From: Oopsacas minuta
Taxonomy: Eukaryota; Porifera; Hexactinellida; Lyssacinosida; Leucopsacidae
Direction of reading: 5' to 3'
Length of the DNA: 64,000 bases
Assembly (NCBI GenBank): GCA_024704765.1
Contig: JAKMXF010000061.1
Span: 18,700 to 82,699, forward strand
The notes below the pieces were generated by a model. It ran no database searches and was not told where the DNA came from. It saw only the letters and a list, made by a program, of their open reading frames with translations. Position 1 is the stretch's first letter. Each line of letters begins with the position of its first letter. The translations under genes and the position numbers were made by a program. Shown in pieces: positions 11,756 to 22,625 of the stretch.

Positions 11756-13087
11756 CAATTTGTCCCATAATTATTGAGACTAACAGAAAGGATAATATTT
11801 TACTACACATTATTCATTGAATATTTTTCTACTATTTTATCGATAACTTCTAACGAATAGATCAATAATTAATTTTTGAACCATTCTGTTCTACCACTAG
11901 TCTACACCTATGACTCATAGACTTGTAGTATGGTGCTAAAAATTCGGGAGTGATATAATCCCATATTTCTTGGATCCTCTTTTCCAATTGGACCAAGCTA
12001 GTAAAGTTGTCCTTATATAGCTTTTGCTTCATCCAACCGAATATATTCTCAATTGGGTTGAGATCAGGACTTTGACTTGGCCATTTTCTTTGGTTTTTCT
12101 TCATATTTTTCTCCATCCAAGCTTTGGCGATCCTTGAGGTATGTTTTGGGTCGTTATCCTGAATGAGAAACCACTTCTGACCATGAAAAACCTCAGCTTG
12201 CTCAATCAAATGCCATTCCAATATGTTGACAAAGAAGGTAGCGTCCATATTCCTTCGAAAGAAACACAGAGGGAAGGTTCCCATACTTGAAAAGGCTGCC
12301 CAAATATGTAATTTAGCGGAATGCTTGGTTGTTAGCTGAATGACTTTCCGATTTCTTTTTGTCCATAGCCTAACTCGACCAGGTTTGAGCCAGAAAGAAG
12401 CTTCATCTGCAAACACAACGTGACACCAATGAATATTCTCATTTTTCTTGCCCCACTCAATACGTAACAGTCTGTTTTTCTCACTTAGCATTGGTACAAG
12501 TGTTGCCCAAGGCTTGCTGTACTCCATTTCCTGTAGGCATCTTCTAATTGTACTCTTCGACACTTTAGTGCAACTTTTCTCTTCTAGATTTGTGACAATT
12601 CCACGTATAGTCTTCTTTTTATCATGCTTAACATATTGCGCAATGCTATGCTTGATGAGGTTTCTAAGAATAGCAGGCCTTCCAGCACCTTTCTTGTGAA
12701 GTAAATTTGTACCTTCTTGAGAGTTTCTGAACGCGAAATACAGTCGCCTGCCCCAACTCCTAGAGTGGCAGCCATTTGATTTACTGTGTGTTTTCCTCCT
12801 TGGAGAAGTATTCTAATTTCATCCCGCTTGATAAATTGTTCCATCTAAGAAATAATAATATATAATCTATAATTAAATAATTATTAGCAATAATTGTTAC
12901 GTCATCATCATAAAAATACTTGAAAACTAAAATTACAGATAAAATTGAAATATAAACATGCTCAAATCTATTAATAGAGTCAATACTATTGTTCAATAGA
13001 ATAAAACTTGACGGCAACAATGTATTAAGAAAAGTAGTCAAGGTTGCATTAAAATGATGTTAGTCTCAATAATTATGGGACAAACTG
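11756..13087 (-). mobile_element. Tc1-like element (DD35E spacing), nested in a hAT element
   Basis: A 1332-base element with near-perfect inverted ends of about 30 bases. The left end begins CAATTTGTCCCATAATTATT; the right, read on the minus strand, begins CAGTTTGTCCCATAATTATT. TA at 11754-11755 and 13088-13089 fits the Tc1 target duplication. It contains a single transposase gene on the minus strand. Confidence 0.92.
11862..12844 (-). pseudogene. Tc1-like transposase with one or more frameshifts
   Basis: The N-terminal helix-turn-helix (MEQFIKRDEIRILLQGGKHT, LGVGAGDCISRSETL) starts at 12844. The frame then slips: KKGAGRPAILRNL, the hook motif before the second DNA-binding half, lies in another frame near 12690. 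From 12563 down the frame is continuous: VVFADEASFW (first Asp), FLIQDNDPKHTS (second Asp), SPDLNPIENIF (Glu), ending QNGSKINY. Counting from the Asp of QDN to the Glu of NPIE gives 35 residues between, so DD35E rather than the common DD34E. Total length fits Tc1 transposases. The break lies in the DNA-binding half, while the catalytic half looks intact. Confidence 0.87.
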
Positions 13088-13112
13088 TAGTTTGAGCAAA
13101 GGAGTAAACTGG

Positions 13113-13224
13113 TGAATCTTTGCCACTTCGCTATTCAATTACAGTAGCAATGATTCTTTGTCACTTGGCTATTCAATTCAGTAGCAATGATTCTTTGCCA
13201 CTTGGCTATTCAATTGCAATAGCA
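13113..13224. repeat. Three-copy tandem repeat, unit about 37 bases
   Basis: The unit GATTCTTTGCCACTTGGCTA followed by TTCAATT and a CAGTAGCAA-like joint repeats three times, starting near 13113, 13151 and 13188, with a few mismatches. It sits just outside the nested Tc1-like element and inside the hAT boundaries. Confidence 0.8.
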
Positions 13225-13431
13225 TAGTGCTTCTCTGACAGTATTGCCGATTGAGTGAAAGTACATTATCAAACACATCAATAGTAAAAAGTTGAAAGGT
13301 GGAAATACTGGCGAATATCCTTACCGAGCTTAATACCTTCAGAATTAATATTCTTGTCAAATTTCTTCCAATTCCTTCCCCAACTGAGGGGCTGTAGCCC
13401 CCAGCGCCCTTCCCCCCTAGCGCCACCACTG

Positions 13432-14681
13432 AACAAAGGTATTCTTCAATGATAATATCTGCCTCCATGTTAGGCTAACAAACGTATGCCAAATCTGTGT
13501 TCGACTCTCATATCGGTTGATTCATCAATCTGTAAGCCAAACCAGCAGGTAACTCGAAGTTTTGGAACAGCTAATCTTTAAGGTCGAGGTTTATGTAATT
13601 CGCTCGCCGTGACATCGGGCAAGGGGAGTTCTTTCACTATTTTGACAGCCTTTTCACTATGAAGTTCTTCAGCTGCAATTTTAAGACTTGGTTTGGTGAC
13701 ATCTTCGCCCTCAGTAAATGTCTCTTTTTGCTTGCACAAGACTTCAGCAATTCGATATGATGCTCCCTATAACCCAGTATCCCCATTAATACCCTTCATA
13801 GTTTGATTAAGGAGCATTTCTGTCTAGATATGAATTGACGCATTCTTTCGAAGAACTCTTTTGTTTTAGTTTGGTATTCTCTGTGGTTGCAAGATGTCGT
13901 TTCAGTTTTGCAACTGCTTGGGACGAATTGCTCAGTCGCTGTCCACAAATAAGGCATTCTCCCTCAGCTTCAGAACACATCATCTAATCATTTGGAAGGT
14001 AGAATCCGAGGGCAACATATCCGTCATTTCATTTTCTTGATTTTCTTACTTTGTTAAGTCAAATTTGTCCAATAACTCTTCTTTTATTCTTTGGCTGTTC
14101 CTCTAAAACTATATTTGTTTCTTCCGTGACTGAAAGACATCCTGCTCCAGAGACTCTGACGAACTATTCAGTGAATTTTCGGACAGATTTAGTCAGATCA
14201 AACTGACAAATTAGACTGTTTCATTCAAATTTACCTTACTAGTATGACTTGGTTTGAAAAGTGTAAATATACATGAATACTTTTATTTATCAATATGCGG
14301 CCGGGGATAAAGGGATGTTATATCAATAGATTAAATATCTAATTCTTAGAAATGATAACTTATAAGACCATAAAAAACAAAAACTGCAATGTTTTAAATA
14401 CACATTGAATCACTGAATGAAATTTTCAGTTTTCTAGTCTCCTATGATAATACTATAGCTATTAGCATGTTATTAATAATTGATGTTGTTGCAAAGTTAA
14501 AACATATGAGAAATGAGAGAACATAGATATTTAGTTATGCTAACGATCTATTCTAAGACGTCATATTTTCTTAGAATAAAATTATCGAATTTAATTAGTC
14601 TAGATAATCATCTATGTCGCGGAACCCTAAAATTCAGTGGAACCCTGGTTGAGATTCACTGCCCTATGAGATAGGGCAACT
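13432..14681 (-). pseudogene. ZBED-type hAT transposase relic with 5' terminus
   Basis: The minus strand starts at 14681 with CAGTGAATCTCAACCAGGGT, a terminus style seen in hAT elements related to ZBED5/FAM200 genes. Downstream from about 13990 it encodes MMCSEAEGECLICGQRLSNS and KLKRHLATT, a BED-like zinc finger. Decayed helical sequence follows, then FGLQIDESTDMRVE near 13545-13500 (the first catalytic Asp region). Finally MEADIIIEEYLCS is cut at 13431 by the terminus of the neighbouring hAT element. Stops and frameshifts are present. The domesticated relatives are host proteins, but this copy is plainly mobile DNA. The 3' half is not seen in the window. Confidence 0.7.
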
Positions 14682-15363
14682 TCCAAATCTAGTAACCATC
14701 TCACGAAGGTATGCATCGGGTCTTTGCCTTCTCATTCACTTAAGTGGGTTATGGTCTGCTGGAGCACAACTTTTTAGGCTGCCTTACATACACTGACAAT
14801 TTCCGTGCTGCGAATACCAGCGCTCACGCCTCCAACTGGCGGAGCTGTTGTTTCTCTGGGTCAACTCCAGTCCTAGTGAATGGTGACATACACTCCCTAG
14901 TGCTAAAGTATTGGAACACTCTGCCACAATTGACATATGGAACAAATGTGTATTTACTTTAGTTGTATAGGCTGAGATAATTTTAAACATCTGTGAAGAT
15001 ATTTCGATCTTTACTTTGATCCTTAGAATCGCCTTTTATCATATATTGACTATTCAGCACGTATATTCTCGCAAAGTGCCATATGCCACACGAGTCACTT
15101 ATGGTATGTTGCTTCAATACCTTTGGGCAGGGAGTGTATGGGTCTCAGTACGCGAGTTCTGTCATCCATTCGTGAGAGAACCGCCGCCACTCTCAGTGCA
15201 CTTGCATCCACTTCAATATAGAACGACTTTTCCTACCCAGGTTACTTCAACATCACCTTTCCTACACCAGATGCTGGTGTAGCACATAGAATGCCGCATC
15301 ACACTATGTCCCAAAACTCAGAATTTCAGTCGCCGAACTTGCATTGGTCGAGCTAGTTGAATA
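14682..15363. other. Spacer with a Tc1-type terminal relic
   Basis: No gene recognised. At about 14890-14990 the sequence CTAAAGTATTGGAACACTCT and what follows resembles 40930-41030, where it forms the left end of a decayed Tc1-like element. This is a second solo relic of that family. Confidence 0.45.
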
Positions 15364-15993
15364 CCAGGGGCCTTATTAACTAAAATTCTTAAGTCAAATT
15401 CTTAGAATAATTCTTAGAATTTCCCAACACTTAAGTCATATTCTTAGAATTTATAAAAGTGGTATTAACTAAAATTCTTAAGCCAAATTGTTAGAATTTT
15501 GCTTAACTTTAAGTCAAATTCTTAAAATATGACTCAATTCTTAGAATAATTCTAAGAATTCGAACAATTCTAAGAAAAATATTTAGTGAGGTAAAGAGGA
15601 CACTTAACTTATAATTTATTCTACTTTTCAATAAAATGATAATCAAAACGCATTTAATAACAAGGAAGATTGTTTATCGCTTAAGACAATATGTTTGATT
15701 ATCATATCTACAAGTTGAACATCCGCAGCATAGAACTATAGTCGAATTACATACCAACTATATTTAGATACTATTTCTTGACGTCACTCTGAATTGTATT
15801 ATAACATCAGTAAATGTATTTATGTAATTAAATTATATCTCATATATTTTGAAATATAATAGTTTTGTATCTAAACTAAGGTAAATAAAGTCAATGTCAT
15901 TTGAGTGACGTCCTGCAAAATATACGCAATCTATGCAATTTTATCCATTTACGTATATTATCATCTTTAGTGATAAGTATAAATAATAATAAA

Positions 15994-16779
15994 ATGTTAA
16001 CTAATTATGATAATATCTTAACAATCGCTCGCATTATGACCACTGAAAAATCGAAAACTCGTTCGAAGAATTTTACTCAGGAGGAGATTACGTCACTCGT
16101 GGATCTCATTCATGATCAAAAATCAAAATTGTTCGGCGCTCTAACATCAACTCTGACTTTCGATGATAAGAACACAATCTGGGAAGAAATTTCAGGGAGA
16201 CTGTCTGAATTACATGGGTATGTAAGAACAAGAGATGATGTCATGAAAAAATGGTATAATATACTAACAAAACATAAGCCTCGTATTGCAGATAAGTTAG
16301 CATCAGCAAGAAAAACTGGAGGAGGTCCTGCAGATGCTGATTTGAATGAAATAGAAGCTAAAATCAGTACCATCAAAGGGAAGGAAGCTTTTGAAGGCAT
16401 TGAATCGGGTATCGATCTCTCTCTTGAATCCCAATTTGCAAATGATGAAACTGAAAGTATGCTGATAAACCCAGTTCCCTCTGAAGATATTGAACAAATA
16501 AAGTTTTTCCAACAAGTCCCAAGAAAACGTCATCGTTTGGAAAATGACGAATTGGAATCGACCAAACGTGCAATTTTAGAGAAAGAAGATAAGAAATTAG
16601 AGATTTTGACTAACATTGATTCTAAGCTAGATCGGCTTGAGAGTAAATTCGATCGAGTGATCCAGATTTTGCAACATACAAGCAGCGGATCAATCAAAGA
16701 CACTTTCTCTTCTGATGGCTCAAACTATGCCTCCTCTGCCGCATTTTCAGACATTGCCCCCTTCATTTCCTACTTCTAA
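15994..16779 (+). CDS. Harbinger Myb/SANT-like DNA-binding protein
   Basis: In Harbinger elements this partner carries the transposase to the nucleus and to the element ends. The frame is uninterrupted from the ATG at 15994 (a second ATG at 16036 is also possible, and the SANT-like region starts after it). The tri-helical region begins at NFTQEEITSLVDLIHDQKSK, continues with conserved WEEIS and ends with VMKKWYNIL. A Gly-rich GGGPADADLNEIE segment follows, the usual signature of transposon Myb/SANT-like proteins. Near the C-terminus LEILTNIDSKLDRLESKFDR looks like a short coiled coil for self-association. About 261 residues, normal for the family. It faces the transposase gene tail to tail about 125 bases away. 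Confidence 0.85.
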   Translation: MLTNYDNILTIARIMTTEKSKTRSKNFTQEEITSLVDLIHDQKSKLFGALTSTLTFDDKNTIWEEISGRLSELHGYVRTRDDVMKKWYNILTKHKPRIADKLASARKTGGGPADADLNEIEAKISTIKGKEAFEGIESGIDLSLESQFANDETESMLINPVPSEDIEQIKFFQQVPRKRHRLENDELESTKRAILEKEDKKLEILTNIDSKLDRLESKFDRVIQILQHTSSGSIKDTFSSDGSNYASSAAFSDIAPFISYF

Positions 16780-16903
16780 TTTGTCTTCATTGCCTCATTA
16801 CTTTCAAAGTCAAGACTAGGATCCTTAATTAAGATAATTATGTTATAAGTAAATCAGAGCCTAGTTCATTCATGTGCTCAGTTAATTAATTAAACTTCCT
16901 ATA

Positions 16904-17945
16904 TCATGTGAAAGAATTTATAATTATATTTTCTCGAACTAAAATCCCATTATCTGAATGTTCAGTGTCTTCTGTTTCGGTGTAGGGCATATCACTTTCC
17001 AAGTTTTCAATATCAATTGGGAGACCGCAATCAACACAAAAATTATGAAGTACCATGGAGGATAAGATTAGTTTGCAAACCCTCTCTGGACTATAGCACA
17101 AACTGCCACCAGTCTTGTCCATTGATCTCCATCTGCTCTTCCATATTCCAAAGGTACATTCAATTGTCTTTCGAGTCTTCAGGAAAGCACGATTATACCT
17201 TCTTTCGCGAGGTGTAACAGGAGATAGTAATGGAGTCATAAAATTTGGGCGCAACGTATAACCACTATCGCCGAGAAACCATCCATCAAGAATTGGAATT
17301 TCTTTACTGGTGATCTTAAGATTGATTCCTGATTGCCTCCATATGAACGCGTCATGTGTGCTGCCTGGCCACTTCACAACTACATCAATAAACTTGAATA
17401 CATCGTCACATATCGCTTGGACTTTAATTGAATGAAAACTTTTACGATTAACATAAATTGCTTCGTAGGTGCTAGGTGCAACAATTGGGATGTGTGCCGT
17501 CTATGCAACCTAATACTTTAAGAAACCCGAACTTTTCCATAAATCCATGCAGCATGCTCATCGGTCTAGCAGCAGTTGGAAACTGTATATACTCTTTCGC
17601 AATTGAGCACAATGCATCTGTTACACCTCTAACACAGTTCGACACAGAGGGCTGGGAAATTCCATGAGCTGATGCAACCACAGTTTGGAAACTACCCGTA
17701 GCTAGAAACTGAAGAGTGACCGCTAATTGAGTTGTCACCGAAAGTGAATGAAATCGGCTTGTAGATCGAGACATGAAAGTCTCAATTTTATCATGTAATT
17801 CTAAGAACATCTCTCTTCTGATTCTATAACGAGAAATAAACTCTACATCTGTGTATGCATCAAGAGGGTTTAACCTGTCACGAAGTATTCTCTGGCGTCG
17901 TAAACTGCCTATTTCCAGCTCCAAAAGAACAAAAAGCGAGGCCAT
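16904..17945 (-). pseudogene. Harbinger transposase (HARBI1-like), one frameshift
   Basis: DDE endonuclease of the PIF/Harbinger type. From the ATG at 17945: MASLFVLLELEIG, an N-terminal helical part, the helix-turn-helix-like VTTQLAVTLQFLATGSFQ and ISQPSVSNCV, then KVLGCIDGTH with the first catalytic Asp. Immediately after, two bases are missing near 17490, shifting the frame; IPIVAPSTYEA is readable once compensated. The second Asp is in WPGSTHDAFIW, followed by LGDSGY and the Glu in RKTIECTFGIWKSRW. The C-terminus ends ENIIINSFT. Full length would be about 348 residues, as in HARBI1. Apart from the 2-base loss no stop was found, so inactivation looks recent. Confidence 0.88.
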
Positions 17946-18278
17946 GAGTTTATACAATAGTACACAAATGAGAAATGCAATGAATATCCTTTACTATTGG
18001 GTGGGGCAATTTATTTTCCACTATGCGCATATCTTCTCTAGAAGCTATTGAAGTCGAATGAATTAGCATAAATTTTCTTAATCAATAGCAAGAATTAATC
18101 TAGTAGAATTACCCAATTCTAAGAATTATTCTTAGAATTGCTTAATTCCAAGAATTGTTCTAAGAATTATTCTTAGAATCCTTTAAGCATTGCCAAGTTA
18201 AGAATTCTTAACGAAAACTAAGTATGTTTCATGAATACTTAGAATAATTCTTAGAACTTTAGTTAATAAGGCCCCTGG

Positions 18279-19248
18279 CTTCTGAGACATTGCACGGCGG
18301 CCCTGAGGTCCCATAAGTGCTTCCCCACGTCGGTGAGTGTGTCATAAAATCATCTCCGTAATATTCTGTCTGCTATGCTTTTTCACTGTTGAATTGATCG
18401 ATCGCTAGACTATGGCCTGAGAATTGCAGAGACCAAACTGAAGTACTTCAAACTGGAACTGCCCTCTGGGTGTATCAAACGTCGTGATTCCCTATATTCT
18501 TGACATACTGACATAGCAAATATGCAGCGGCCACATCCATACAAGAAAAGATCTTGCTACAGTCCTATCAGAGACGTCACCAGGATTTTTCACCAAGGGG
18601 CAGGACGATGGGTAAGGTGTTTCATGGGTTTAGCAGGAGCATGCCCAGTTCCGGATCTATAAATTTTTGTTGGGTAGAACCATCCAGCGCGGCAGTTGCG
18701 TGGTGTAGCTTTGATACTCGGGGGGATAAGATTTCAATCTGATTGTCAACAAGTTCTAGATGTTTCCTACTAGATTGAATTTGTGCACCGCAGATTTCCA
18801 AGCCTATGGCGCTGTAAATAATCAGTAATGGCGAAGAGCCAAACAATTGAAAGAAATTATGTTTGGCTGCAAATACCTCAGAAAGTTGTTTTTTCTGGTT
18901 GAGTAATGTGTAGCTCGGAGAATATTTGTGGCCCCCCAGTCACATATGCACGACGCTACTGCAGCTGGGGTTCTGGTGTGGTGTAGGTGGTCCAGTCGTG
19001 ACGGGACGTAGCCCTGGAGAATACTTTATGATTACTACTACTAGGCCCGACGGAGGCTCGCGAGATGTGAGGCGACCTTGAATTGTGATAATCGAAGAGT
19101 AAATAAAGTTACTTGAAGGAATCGACAACCCTCAAATATGCATTCCGATTATGAATGGAGTCATAAAGTTTGAGAACTCCACTAGAGATTACATTTGTCC
19201 TCAATGCAAACTAAAGTTGAGATACATTACTATAAATCAGTGTAAATA
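18279..19248. other. Spacer, no gene seen
   Basis: Somewhat richer in G+C than its surroundings (18950-19080), but no protein similarity is apparent on either strand. Confidence 0.4.
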
Positions 19249-20606
19249 CAGTGCGTTCGGAAATTATTGGCAGTGAATTTGATTTGGTTCCATTCAATAT
19301 CTATGTTAAGAATGATCAAAATCATATGATTTCTAATAATTCGGTACTCTCTCAAATAGAATATACATGAGTAACTAACATATAGCTAATAATTTATCTT
19401 CTTACCTCCACCTTTGATGCATAACCGAATTCTTTTGTCCATTGATAGACAAAATGGCTTTAAAAATTCAGGGTCAAATGTGTTCCATATCTCCAAAATA
19501 GCTTCTTTCAACTCATTTGAGCTAGTAAATCTCTTCTTTAGTACAGCCCAAAGATTTTCAATTGGGTTCAGATCGGGGCTATTGGAGGGCCAGTCGATCT
19601 GATGTGGGACAAATTCCTGTTTCCAAGCCTTTGCTGCATTTCCTGTATGTATAGGACTGTTATCTTCCTGCAATACCCATTGATTTCCGTATAAAGCATT
19701 AGCTTCTTGTATAAGACACTCATTTAGAACTGTTTTGTATCGTTCCTGGTTGAAGTTTTCGGTGAAAACTTTGAGGTTTGTTTTGCCCATTACCGAAATA
19801 CCACCCCAAATATGGAGCTTCGATGGATGTTTGAAAGTTGGCAGGTTAATGGGCTGTCCTTTCTTTGTCCATACATGTATCTTGCCTGAATTTATCCATA
19901 TAGAGCATTCATCAGTAAAGAACACTTTAGACCAGTTCTGACCCCTCATTCGTTTACACCATTCCATTCGTTTAGTAATATGGAGTTGTGACAAGGCTGG
20001 AATTCTTACTGCCTGGCGATATTGTAAGCCTCTCCTCTACATTTCCTCTGATAGTGTGCTTTTGGCAACTGGAGTACTCAATTTTGCTCGACATTCATTC
20101 AGAGTGATCCTTGGATTGTGTTGAACGAGTGCCATAATCCTATTCCTATCAGACTTGTGCAATATTTGAGGTCGACCTGCTCCTTTCTTATGAGTCAAGC
20201 TCTTTTTGTCAGAAATAGACTTCAAAACACGATATACTGTCCGCTCTGGTATAGCTAGTCGTCTTGATATTTCAGTCGCTTTTGTTATCCCAGCATCAAA
20301 GAGTTCCTTTATTCTGATTCTATTCTTTTCCTGAGCCTTCATACCAAAATTGTGGAAAGATATTGTTTGTGAAAGTCGGAAAATATGGGTCTAAAATGTG
20401 TGAACAAAAATAATAAGCACATATTTAATGTCAAAGATCATTTGGGATAGATAAGGCAGAAAATTAGAATGTCAGTGGATCTATACATTATATTTCGAGT
20501 ATATTATATGTTGCTATAACTTAGACGTCGTATATAAGGTTGTTTTAGAATATTTATAAAGGATAATGAAAATAGTATTTACTGTCAATAATTTCCGAAC
20601 GCACTG
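19249..20606 (-). mobile_element. Tc1-like element DD34E, copy 1
   Basis: A 1358-base element. The left end CAGTGCGTTCGGAAATTATT is matched inverted at the right end, with TA at 19247-19248 and 20607-20608. Sequence is nearly the same as 41037-42409 by eye, including non-coding parts. One transposase gene lies on the minus strand. Confidence 0.94.
19386..20342 (-). pseudogene. Tc1-like DD34E transposase with one nonsense codon
   Basis: From the ATG at 20342: MKAQEKNRIRIKELFDAGIT, the first helix-turn-helix with IPERTVYRVLKSI, a KKGAGRPQIL hook and the second DNA-binding half. At 20034-20036 a TAG replaces the Lys codon (AAG) found in copy 2, splitting the frame. Downstream the catalytic part is open: VFFTDECSIW (first Asp), LQEDNSPIHTG (second Asp), SPDLNPIENLW (Glu), with 34 residues between the last two, ending GGGKKINY. 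Apart from the nonsense codon it is full length. Compared with copy 2 it lacks four residues after LKKR. Confidence 0.93.
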
Positions 20607-21635
20607 TACATAACAATCAATCAAAAAGAATATCACTACAAATATAATAACTATACTATTCATATCCGAACGAATTATTGATAAATTTGAGATATAGGCG
20701 ATAAGTGGTGAGAAGACGAGATCCTGAGGCGATATGCATCCTACTCGAGGGGTATTACATCTTCGATAACGGGAAATCGGTCATTGGGGATCCATTCGAA
20801 AGAATGAGGTAGTGGGTTGCTGCACTAGGGCCTTAGCACCTCTAACCTCCAATAGTGGCGGATCGGGATCACAAATGGTTTCCATTGATGGAGAGGAATT
20901 GCTCTCGCGAATTCATTAAAATATGATGGCTCGTCAAAAGATAAACAGTAAAATTATCGTGAACCACGCCCCCGAAACTTTAAGTACCAACAGATTTACA
21001 TAAAAAGTGGGGCGGCTCAGGCCGTCCCAGCCGCCCCTTCAGATTCCTAGGGGTCAATGTACCTAGAAACAGATCTAGCTTCTTAGGCAACAAATTGTTC
21101 GTTGACCAGTGTTATTTTCCGATTGGCTTTGTGCTTGCGCATATGAATAAGATGGATACATTTCAGGGTTCTCCTCAGGAATTTGTTAAGGCATATCAGT
21201 TTATGTGTCATATGTCTGGAGGAATTTTCACCAGCCATAGCTCAATGCCAGAGTGATATATTTGGACTAAATAGTGAAATCTTAAACAAACAACAACGAC
21301 AAGTTATCAATAATTATTATATCAATGGAGGTGTCGCCAAGAAAGTCGTACGCTAATCCTTGATATTATAACTTGTATGGTCAATTCAAATTTTACTGTG
21401 CCGACTATACTTTAGTATAGTGGCCCAGTATTGAGATGGGTTTATCTATCTTTTCGCAACTGAAGAGATACCGGCCCGGGAAAACACTGCATTTGCTCAG
21501 GGTATTACCACTCGAAAATATTACCTAGTTCGGTAGATCAATACAAGCTTTATCCCTTATGTATGTGTGGGATTAATAATATTGTGTGTAAGATGAGAGC
21601 GAAGCTATCCGAAATTTTCCAGTTTACAATATAAG
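20607..21635. other. Spacer with a GC-rich hairpin
   Basis: No coding sequence is supported. At 21009-21037 GGGGCGGCT and AGCCGCCCC form a perfect 9-base stem with an 11-base loop, which stands out in this AT-rich DNA and may belong to a decayed transposon end. Confidence 0.4.
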
Positions 21636-22130
21636 CCAAGGTACGAGTTTTCTAGGGGTTGCATTGTCCCGGGCACGTATTCTACCAAGAGGTGCATTTC
21701 CCCACTATGCTCCCCGTAGCAACATCCCTGCGTCCAAATGGTCTAAAATGGATTGCTGATAAGGCAAAGTATATGATCTTTCCTGGTACGTCATTTCTTT
21801 TGCGACAATCCACTGCAACCGCATCTGCCCGTCGTTCCTCCGCACCAGTACTACATCTGGAGCCCAAGGTGACTCAGAAGGTCTGACAATCCCATTTTTT
21901 AATATTTCCTCTACTTGCATCACAATGTTCTCTCTCTACTCTGGAGGTATGCGACGAGATCGATTCTTGACGGGCTGGACATCTTCAGTAATGATAGCGT
22001 TTACGTAGACATTAGCCTTCGTGCTTCCCGGCCGTTTAGAGTTTTGAGGAAACACATTCGTATCTCTTCCAGGTGACTTGGGATCGCGATTTCGTCGGCT
22101 GATGGGAGCAGAGGATTCACATCCCATGAG
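21636..22130 (-). pseudogene. LTR-retrotransposon reverse transcriptase N-terminal fragment (Ty3/gypsy type)
   Basis: The minus strand encodes QPVKNRSRRIPPE, a stop, then EEILKNGIVRPSESPWAPDV and VLVRRNDGQMRL. This is the characteristic entry to the gypsy reverse transcriptase domain (the L..GII.PS.SPWASP.VLV.KKDG pattern). YTLPYQQSILDHLDAGML and an open end follow. The catalytic YxDD region is absent. A short decayed fragment; the rest of the element is not found in the same orientation. Confidence 0.75.
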
Positions 22131-22329
22131 CTAATGTGATGCGAGCAGGGGTGTAGTCTAGGAGAGCGGCGCCCCCTCACTTTAACTTGATCATTGATAT
22201 TTTATTATAATAATGGTAGATAAGTTTCCGGAGTTTCCCCTCTTTCGTACTCTAGTCAACTCCGCTTAATGGGATAACATCGGTACAAGGCAATTTCCAA
22301 CCAATTTAGTGAATTAAATGTGTTAGACC

Positions 22330-22625
22330 CGGCCTCTTGAGAATGGAATAGTAGTGTTTCCCAGCAAGGTTCATGGACTGTGCAGTAATTCAGTGGAAGT
22401 GGCCGAGTTTGTGGATTTACCTATCGAGATTGGAGGACATGAGCTATTCATTCAGAGGATACAGGTTTTGGAGAGCCACGAGAATGTATTTTTGTTAGGC
22501 AGGGTATTCTGAGCAAGAATGAGACGATAACCTTCGATTGGAACAGACATCAGGTTTCGGCTGGGAAAGAAATGGTTACAGGGCGACAGCTCTGGAATGA
22601 GCTCAAACTGTTAGGTACATGGAAG
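22330..22625 (+). pseudogene. Retrotransposon aspartic-protease-region fragment
   Basis: The plus strand reads VAEFVDLPIEIGGHELFI and ENVFLLGRVF, then after a frameshift LSKNETITFDWNRHQVSAG. This looks like the C-terminal half of a retropepsin (the ILG.DFL.K pattern) and the linker toward reverse transcriptase. It faces the opposite way to the fragment at 21636-22130, so the two are not one intact element. Assignment rests on a short motif only. Confidence 0.5.

Larger units (their letters stand above)
8729..13431 (-). mobile_element. hAT element (ZMYM1/TTF-zinc-finger type) with a nested Tc1-like element
   Basis: The lower boundary reads CAGGAGTGGCGCCAGG on the plus strand and the upper boundary reads CAGTGGTGGCGCTAGG on the minus strand, both followed by G/C-rich tracts. 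This is the typical look of hAT-family ends. Between them lies a hAT transposase gene on the minus strand (8864-11746), and a Tc1-like element has inserted on its 5' side (11756-13087). The 8-base flanks (8721-8728 and 13432-13439) do not match, and the two sides belong to different older elements. The present boundaries therefore do not come from one simple insertion. Confidence 0.68.
15364..18278. mobile_element. PIF/Harbinger element with two genes
   Basis: A 2915-base element. The ends match inverted: CCAGGGGCCTTATTAACTAA on the plus strand at the left and on the minus strand at the right. Subterminal zones on both sides (about 15390-15600 and 18110-18265) are packed with variants of TTCTTAGAATAATTCTTAGA. 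Inside are the two genes expected of this superfamily, converging: a Myb/SANT-like DNA-binding protein (plus) and a HARBI1-like transposase (minus). A 3-base TWA target duplication could not be recognised at the edges. Confidence 0.9.

Noticed and set aside
22140-22190. CAGGGGTGTAGTCTAGGAGA with a following GC-rich tract as a hAT terminus
   Set aside because: It looks hAT-like, but no partner end or hAT coding sequence is nearby; too weak to annotate.
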